This document shows, one piece after another, positions 6,600-10,924 of a DNA stretch of 10,924 bases. The position numbers and the translations under genes are program-made. Source of the stretch: an uncultured Eubacteriales bacterium (GTDB taxonomy: Bacteria > Bacillota > Clostridia > Oscillospirales > CAG-272); assembly GCA_934481325.1 (NCBI GenBank), contig CAKSPL010000024.1, positions 1 to 10,924 of the forward strand, given 5' to 3'. Position 1 is the first letter of the stretch, and every line of letters starts with the position of its first letter. Below the pieces are notes generated by a model that saw only the letters and a program-made list of their open reading frames with translations, was not told the DNA's origin and ran no database searches.

Positions 6600-7246
6600 T
6601 GCGCGCCCGCAAGAAAAAGCACGGAGCGGAGCGGATTGCCGCCTGCGCCGCGCTCCTGATCGAACACCCGGAATCCCTTGGCGGCGACCCGCTGGCGGCA
6701 TTTCCGGAAAAGCACCCGGTACATCTGGAAATCGGATGCGGCAAGGGCAATTTTGCCTGCGGTATGGCGGCGGCGCACCCGGAAATCAACTTTATCGCGA
6801 TGGAGCGTGTGGCGGATGTGGCGTGCCTTGCGCTGGAAAAGGCGCGGGACTCGGCAGACACCCGCCCCGACAACCTGCGGTTTCTGATCGGCAACGCGGA
6901 GTCAATTACCGAATGGTTTGCCCCGCACAGCATCGATTGCATCTATCTGAATTTCAGCGACCCGTGGCCCAAAAAAGGACACGCCAAACGGCGACTGACG
7001 CACCGTCTGTTTCTCGAACGCTACCGGCAGGTGTTGGTGCCGGGCGGAATTTTGCGCTTCAAAACCGACAACGTGGGGCTGTTTGACTTTTCGTTGGAGG
7101 AATTTGCGGCGGCAGGGCTTACCGTGAGCGATCTCACGCGCGACCTTCATCACAGCCCGCAAAATGAGGGCAACGTGATGACGGAATACGAAAAAAACTT
7201 TTCCGAAAAAGGGTTCCCCATTCACGCCGTAACCGTGCATTTCTGA
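6599..7246 (+). CDS. trmB: tRNA (guanine-N7-)-methyltransferase
   Basis: This 215-residue protein transfers a methyl group from S-adenosylmethionine to N7 of G46 in the variable loop of tRNAs. The SAM-binding motif is LEIGCGKGNF (43-52), followed by acidic Glu69 in AMER. The TrmB signature NFSDPWPKKGHAKRRL lies at 118-133, and the late TEYEKNF motif is at 195-201. The length is normal for a bacterial monomer-type TrmB. The ATG shares its A with the ychF stop (TGATG) and has no clear Shine-Dalgarno site of its own. Its translation therefore probably depends on ribosomes finishing ychF. Confidence 0.96.
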   Translation: MRARKKKHGAERIAACAALLIEHPESLGGDPLAAFPEKHPVHLEIGCGKGNFACGMAAAHPEINFIAMERVADVACLALEKARDSADTRPDNLRFLIGNAESITEWFAPHSIDCIYLNFSDPWPKKGHAKRRLTHRLFLERYRQVLVPGGILRFKTDNVGLFDFSLEEFAAAGLTVSDLTRDLHHSPQNEGNVMTEYEKNFSEKGFPIHAVTVHF

Positions 7247-7284
7247 TACCGTTATGGGGGTAATTCCCCCAAAAAGGAGTTTTT

Positions 7285-7860
7285 ATGTATCATATGGATG
7301 AGCTGGTTCTCGCCAACCGTTCCTTTCGCGCGTTTGACGAGAGCGTTCCGATTACCGAAGAAACGATGACCGAGCTGGTAGACCTTGCGCGCAGGGGTTC
7401 CTCGGGAAGAAACCTGCAACCGCTCCGCTACCGGATTCTCTCCTCGCCGGAGGACATCGGCAAAATGCTGGAAAACTGCCGTTTTGCACCCTCGCTCGGA
7501 AAGCAACTGCCTCCCGAGAACGAAAAACCGACCGGATTTATTCTGATTTTTTCCGACAGTGAGGCGGCAAGCCCCGCGGGGCTTGCCCTCAAAGACACCG
7601 GCATTGCCGCCGCAACCATCCTTTTTGCCGCGGTGGAGCGCGGCTTCGGCGGTTGTATGCTCGGTAGTTTCGACCCGGCACGCCTCGGCGCGGATTTTGA
7701 AATTCCCGCACGCTACACCCCTGTGCTTGCGATTGCACTTGGCAAGCCTGCCGAAACCGTGGTGCTGACCGACGCGCGAAACGGCAGTCTGAATTATTAC
7801 CGCGACGAGGCGGGAATTCACTATGTCCCGAAGCGCACCTTGGCGGAAGTGCTGATCTGA
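7285..7860 (+). CDS. Nitroreductase-family flavoprotein
   Basis: This small 191-residue protein matches the FMN-dependent nitroreductase fold. It has NRSFRAFDE near the N-terminus (11-19, with the flavin-phosphate-type Arg12/Ser13/Arg15 pattern), SSGRNLQPLRYR (39-50), a central helix with GIAAATILFAAVERGFGGCMLGSF (106-129) and an ALGKPAE C-terminal motif (151-157). It should bind FMN and use NAD(P)H to reduce some substrate; family members vary too much to name it. AAGGAG at 7274-7279 supports the ATG at 7285 over the second Met at 7294. The stop is one base before truB, so it sits between two tRNA-modification genes in a probable operon. No link to tRNA chemistry is visible in the protein itself. 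Confidence 0.88.
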   Translation: MYHMDELVLANRSFRAFDESVPITEETMTELVDLARRGSSGRNLQPLRYRILSSPEDIGKMLENCRFAPSLGKQLPPENEKPTGFILIFSDSEAASPAGLALKDTGIAAATILFAAVERGFGGCMLGSFDPARLGADFEIPARYTPVLAIALGKPAETVVLTDARNGSLNYYRDEAGIHYVPKRTLAEVLI

Positions 7861-7861
7861 T

Positions 7862-8785
7862 ATGGCGGAACCGCAAAAAACAAACGAACCCTGCGGGATT
7901 CTGCCGATTGACAAGCCCGCAGGGAAAACCTCGCACGATATCGTGGGGCAGATGCGACGGCTCTTTCACACCAAACGGGTGGGGCATACCGGCACGCTGG
8001 ACCCGATGGCTACCGGCGTGCTGACGATTCTGATCGGCAGAGCCGCCAAAGCGGCGGAATACCTGATCTGCGACCGGAAAACCTATGTAGCAAAACTACG
8101 ATTGGGGCTGACCACCGACACCGAGGATACCACGGGGCGCGTGCTGACCGAATGTCGCGACCTGCCGGGGGCGGACGCGGTGATTGCCGCGGCGGATTCC
8201 TTCCGGGGAATTTATGCACAGACTCCACCGATGGTCAGTGCCTTGAAGGTAGGCGGAAAAAAACTGGTTGACCTGGCACGGCAAGGCATCGAAATTGAAA
8301 GAAAACCCCGGGACGTGACGATTTTTGCACTGAACTGTGAACCGACCGAACGGGCGGATACCTATATCCTGACGGTGGAATGCTCGTCCGGCACCTACAT
8401 CCGCACGCTTTGTGCCGATATCGGCAAAAAGCTCGGTTGCGGGGGCGCAATGGCGGCACTGCGGCGAACGGCGGCGGGCGGATATACCCTTGCCGACTGC
8501 CGCACCCCGGCGGAGGTGGAGGCGGTGCAGGAAGCCGAACGCCCCGCACTTCTCCTACCCGTGGAAAGTCTTTTTTCCTCGCTTTTCGCAGTACGTCTGC
8601 CCCCTTTTTACGAAAAACTGGCACGAAGCGGATGTGAAATCTATCAAAAAAAGCTCGGCACCGATTACCCCGTCGGCACGCGCCTTCGCGTGTGCGACGA
8701 AAACCGAAATTTCTTTGCACTGGGTGAAGTGCGGGAGTTTCCGGAGGGCAGTGCCGTCAAGCCGATCAAAATGTTTGAATTATAA
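7862..8785 (+). CDS. truB: tRNA pseudouridine(55) synthase
   Basis: This 307-residue enzyme converts U55 in the T-loop of tRNAs to pseudouridine. It opens with the TruB pattern GILPIDKPAGKTSHDIV (12-28). The catalytic Asp47 is in GHTGTLDPMATGVL (41-54), the KTYVAKLRLG strand is at 73-82, TPPMVSALKVGGKKLVDLARQG at 121-142 and CSSGTYIRTLCADIG at 174-188. The C-terminus (about 240-307) is a diverged PUA-like tail ending in VKPIKMFEL. The ATG lies 1 bp after the nitroreductase stop with only a weak purine stretch before it, so coupled translation is likely. uxaC follows after 17 bp. Confidence 0.97.
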   Translation: MAEPQKTNEPCGILPIDKPAGKTSHDIVGQMRRLFHTKRVGHTGTLDPMATGVLTILIGRAAKAAEYLICDRKTYVAKLRLGLTTDTEDTTGRVLTECRDLPGADAVIAAADSFRGIYAQTPPMVSALKVGGKKLVDLARQGIEIERKPRDVTIFALNCEPTERADTYILTVECSSGTYIRTLCADIGKKLGCGGAMAALRRTAAGGYTLADCRTPAEVEAVQEAERPALLLPVESLFSSLFAVRLPPFYEKLARSGCEIYQKKLGTDYPVGTRLRVCDENRNFFALGEVREFPEGSAVKPIKMFEL

Positions 8786-8802
8786 ACATAAAGGAGAACG
8801 CG

Positions 8803-10218
8803 ATGAAGGATTTTATGGATGCGGATTTTTTGCTTCACACCGAAACGGCAAAGCACCTGTATCACGACGTGGCGGAGCATCTGCCGATTATCGACTATCA
8901 CTGCCACCTCTCCCCGGAGGAAATCGCCAAGAATCGCCGCTATCACAACATCACGGAGGTCTGGCTGTACGGTGACCACTACAAATGGCGTGCAATGCGC
9001 TCCTGCGGCGTGCCGGAGCGGCTGATCACGGGGGATGGGTCGGACTACGAAAAATTCCGCGCTTATTGCAACTGTATGCCGAAGCTGATCGGCAACCCGC
9101 TTTATCATTGGAGCCACCTGGAGTTGCGGCAATATTTTGACTGCGACCTGATTCTGAACGAAGAAAACTGCGACGAAATCTGGCGGCTGACGGCAGAAAA
9201 ATTAAGCACACCGGAGCTCAGCGCACGCAATCTGATTCTCTCCTCCGGCGTGGAGGTAATCGGCACAACCGATGACCCGGCGGATACGCTGAGTGCGCAT
9301 ACGGCACTGAATCACGAGGAATTCCCCGTAAAGGTAGTTCCCTCCTTCCGCCCCGACCGCGCCGTGGCGGTGGGTGCCAAGGGCTATGCGGAATACGTTG
9401 CAAAGCTCGGCAAAGCAAACGGTGTGGAAATTACCGACCTTGACTCGCTGTGCCGCGCATTGAGTGTGGCATTGGATCGCTTTGCGGCGGCAGGCTGTCG
9501 CGCGGCGGATCACGCCTTCAACGAGGTGTTTCGTTTTGTAAAACCGGACCCTTATCACGCCAATGAAATTTTTCGCCGCGCACTGGCAGGCGGGGAAATC
9601 GGCGAGGAGGACGCGGTACTGTTCCGCGCGCAATTGATGCGTTTCTTCGCCGGCGAATACACCAAACGCCATATGGTAATGCAGCTGCATTTCGGGACAC
9701 TGCGGAACCCCAATTCCGTTATGTTCGGCAAGCTCGGCGCGGACACGGGCTACGACATTGTACACGGCGGCAACAGTATCGCGGGGCTTGCGGAGCTGTT
9801 GGATTATCTGAACAGCGCGGAAATTCTGCCGCGCACGATTCTCTACTCCATCAACGGGGCAGACAATGAGGCAGTAGCCGTGCTTTGCGGTGCCTTTACG
9901 GGATACGGAGACGGAGAACCGCGCGTGGTACAGGGCAGTGCCTGGTGGTTCTGCGACCGCATCGACGGAATGCGCGCACAGATGCGCAGTTTCGCGGGGC
10001 TTGCCGCACTCGGCAAATTCCTCGGTATGCTGACCGATTCCCGCAGTTTTCTCTCTTACCCGCGGCACGCCTATTTCCGCCGGATTCTTTGCGATCTGAT
10101 CGGCGAATGGGTGGAAAACGGTGAATACCCGAAGGATGAAAAAGCACTCACCGCACTGGTCACAGATATCTGCCACGATAATGCGGCACGCTATTTCGGA
10201 TTTGAGACAAATAAATAA
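8803..10218 (+). CDS. uxaC: Glucuronate isomerase
   Basis: This 471-residue protein matches the usual UxaC length. UxaC interconverts D-glucuronate and D-fructuronate (and D-galacturonate and D-tagaturonate), the first step of hexuronate breakdown. Landmarks are the amidohydrolase-like metal motif IIDYHCHLSPEE (29-40), GTTDDPADTL (154-163), PSFRPDR (180-186), AWWFCDRIDGM (about 380-390) and TDSRSFLSYPRHAYFRRILC (about 410-429). AAGGAG about 7 nt before the ATG gives a clear start. No other uronate gene (uxaB, uxuA, kdgK, kdgA) lies in the window. It follows truB by 17 bp and is probably read through from the ychF promoter, an odd partnership of RNA modification and sugar-acid catabolism. A strong hairpin follows 45 bp after the stop. 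Confidence 0.97.
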   Translation: MKDFMDADFLLHTETAKHLYHDVAEHLPIIDYHCHLSPEEIAKNRRYHNITEVWLYGDHYKWRAMRSCGVPERLITGDGSDYEKFRAYCNCMPKLIGNPLYHWSHLELRQYFDCDLILNEENCDEIWRLTAEKLSTPELSARNLILSSGVEVIGTTDDPADTLSAHTALNHEEFPVKVVPSFRPDRAVAVGAKGYAEYVAKLGKANGVEITDLDSLCRALSVALDRFAAAGCRAADHAFNEVFRFVKPDPYHANEIFRRALAGGEIGEEDAVLFRAQLMRFFAGEYTKRHMVMQLHFGTLRNPNSVMFGKLGADTGYDIVHGGNSIAGLAELLDYLNSAEILPRTILYSINGADNEAVAVLCGAFTGYGDGEPRVVQGSAWWFCDRIDGMRAQMRSFAGLAALGKFLGMLTDSRSFLSYPRHAYFRRILCDLIGEWVENGEYPKDEKALTALVTDICHDNAARYFGFETNK

Positions 10219-10227
10219 TCCGGCAAA

Positions 10228-10255
10228 GGATTGGTGTAGCAAAAGCACCGATTCC
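10228..10255 (+). other. Imperfect hairpin after uxaC
   Basis: GGATTGGTG (10228-10236) can pair with CACCGATTCC (10246-10255) with one bulge and one G-U pair, leaving a 9-nt loop. It lies between the uxaC stop and the main terminator and has no T run. It may stabilise the 3' end of the message or be incidental. Confidence 0.35.
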
Positions 10256-10263
10256 AAAACGGC

Positions 10264-10311
10264 AAGCACGCGGTCAGGGAAGCTCTTCAGCTTCCCTGAC
10301 CGCGTGCTTTT
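10264..10311 (+). terminator. Intrinsic terminator of the ychF-uxaC run
   Basis: The arms 10264-10284 and 10289-10309 are perfectly complementary over 21 bp (start AAGCACGCGG, end CCGCGTGCTT) around the loop CTTC. A short T run (10308-10311) follows in the plus direction. The stem is much longer than a typical terminator stem, but its position 45 bp after uxaC makes termination the simplest role. Confidence 0.85.
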
Positions 10312-10355
10312 GCATCTGACCGAAAACCCACACTTTGTGACGCTTTTTTTATAGA

Positions 10356-10375
10356 AACACCGCAGAATCGGTGTT
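10356..10375. promoter_or_regulatory. Palindrome upstream of the phosphoesterase gene, candidate operator
   Basis: AACACCG and CGGTGTT (10356-10362 and 10369-10375) form a perfect 7-bp inverted repeat with a 6-bp spacer, 20 bp in total. Its last base is the first base of the predicted -10 element, so a bound protein would block RNA polymerase. Because it lies upstream of the expected start site, it would act as DNA rather than RNA. Confidence 0.5.
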
Positions 10376-10380
10376 ATACT
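10372..10380 (+). promoter_or_regulatory. Extended -10 promoter for the metallophosphoesterase
   Basis: TGTTATACT contains TATACT (10375-10380) preceded by TGN, a standard extended -10. No convincing -35 is seen 16-18 bp upstream (the region reads tagaaa), which extended -10 promoters tolerate. Transcription would start near 10387, about 23 nt before the ATG. Confidence 0.55.
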
Positions 10381-10409
10381 GAAGCCATCCGAAATCCGGA
10401 GGTGAAAAA

Positions 10410-10924
10410 ATGCTCTTCAAAGAACAATTCCGGGGAGACGGCAAACGGGATTTTCTGTTTCCGCACTCCCTGAACAGACCCCTGCGGGTCTTGCAGATGA
10501 CCGACATTCAGACCGTAGGACTGAAATGGACGCGCAATGCCACCCGTGACCGTCAGATTCGCGGTGCGTATTTCAGAAACGGCGTTTACGGGATGGAGGA
10601 GCGGGCATATGCACATATCCGTGCTCTGGTAAAGGAAACCGCGCCCGACCTCATCCTGCTGACCGGAGACAACGTTTACGGAGAATTTGACGACGCGGGC
10701 GTGATGCTGACCGAACTGATTGGGCTCTTTGAGGAAATCGGGTTGCCGTGGGCAATCACCTTTGGCAATCACGATCCCGAAAGCCGGATTGGCATTGATC
10801 GGATCTGCGCGGAATACGAGGCCGCGCCGCACTGCCTTTTCCGGCGCGGAAGCGTTACCGGCAATGCCAACTACTCCATTGGAATTACGACCCCGGACGG
10901 GGTGATTTTCACGCTGTTTTTGCT
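10410..10924 (+). CDS. Calcineurin-like metallophosphoesterase (5' part)
   Basis: The frame from ATG 10410 stays open to the right edge, giving 171 complete codons of an unfinished gene. GGAGGTG lies about 6 nt before the ATG. The order RVLQMTDIQ (26-34), LILLTGDNVYGEF (81-93) and WAITFGNHDPES (114-125) matches the first three metal-binding motifs of the calcineurin-like phosphoesterase superfamily, with Asp32, Asp87, Asn120 and His121 as expected metal ligands. The spacing and the FGNHDPE form resemble the Dcr2-like branch, whose substrates are mostly unknown. In motif I the usual Asp-X-His is Asp-Ile-Gln. No signal peptide is seen, so the protein is probably cytosolic. The missing C-terminal His motifs would lie beyond the window. 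Confidence 0.88.
   Translation, partial: MLFKEQFRGDGKRDFLFPHSLNRPLRVLQMTDIQTVGLKWTRNATRDRQIRGAYFRNGVYGMEERAYAHIRALVKETAPDLILLTGDNVYGEFDDAGVMLTELIGLFEEIGLPWAITFGNHDPESRIGIDRICAEYEAAPHCLFRRGSVTGNANYSIGITTPDGVIFTLFL

Noticed and set aside
5337..6701. A 454-codon minus-strand open frame opposite ychF
   Set aside because: It is antisense to a clear ychF gene, its product is rich in His/Arg/Gly with no family motif, and it runs through the divergent promoter region. It is a shadow of GC-rich codon use.
7256..7270. GGGGG-TAATT-CCCCC inverted repeat between trmB and the nitroreductase gene
   Set aside because: Only 5 bp of stem and no T run in the plus direction, so it does not support a terminator. 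It may slightly affect translation of the nitroreductase, but that cannot be shown.
9202..10269. A 355-codon minus-strand open frame opposite uxaC
   Set aside because: It overlaps uxaC almost entirely, shows no recognisable domain, and would start inside the terminator stem.
10329..10350. CACA/TGTG stem before a run of seven T, as a second terminator
   Set aside because: The stem is only 4 bp and separated from the T run; the 21-bp stem upstream already explains termination.
1..10924. CRISPR array, tRNA or rRNA genes, insertion sequence or phage genes
   Set aside because: I saw no spaced repeats, cloverleaf-like segments, rRNA sequence, transposase or integrase motifs, or flanking terminal repeats.

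Overview
The window looks like chromosomal DNA from a GC-rich Gram-positive-type anaerobe, most likely an uncultured member of the Clostridia (inference). The evidence is strong AGGAGG-like ribosome binding sites, consensus sigma-A type promoters, an OmpR/PhoB response regulator paired with a HAMP histidine kinase, and a membrane-anchored HtrA protease of the Firmicutes layout. I saw no mobile element, CRISPR array, tRNA or rRNA gene. No stretch longer than 300 bases lacks a gene.

Left part (1-5295, almost all minus strand). After the last 16 codons of a plus-strand gene and a shared bidirectional terminator, five genes lie head to tail and read leftwards. In transcription order they are response regulator, sensor kinase, HtrA-like serine protease, MgtC/SapB-family protein 1 and MgtC/SapB-family protein 2. 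Kinase and protease overlap by ATGA. The protease and the two MgtC genes are separated by 25 and 11 bp. The only sizeable internal gap (74 bp, regulator to kinase) holds a 12-bp GC-rich hairpin followed by a T-rich run, which looks like a partial terminator. The layout suggests one regulatory unit that senses an envelope or ion signal and makes a surface protease plus two MgtC-type membrane proteins. That function is inference.

Centre (5296-5504). A divergent AT-rich promoter region has a good promoter for each side and three TTGAAAA direct repeats near the regulator promoter.

Right part (5505-10218, plus strand). Five closely packed genes follow: ychF (ribosome-associated ATPase), trmB (tRNA m7G46 methyltransferase), a small nitroreductase-family flavoprotein, truB (tRNA pseudouridine-55 synthase) and uxaC (glucuronate isomerase). 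ychF/trmB share a TGATG junction and truB starts 1 bp after the nitroreductase stop, so they are probably co-transcribed. A perfect 21-bp stem after uxaC ends the run.

Right edge (10219-10924). An intergenic region of about 190 bp carries the terminator, a 20-bp palindrome and an extended -10 promoter. It leads into a calcineurin-like metallophosphoesterase that runs off the window.
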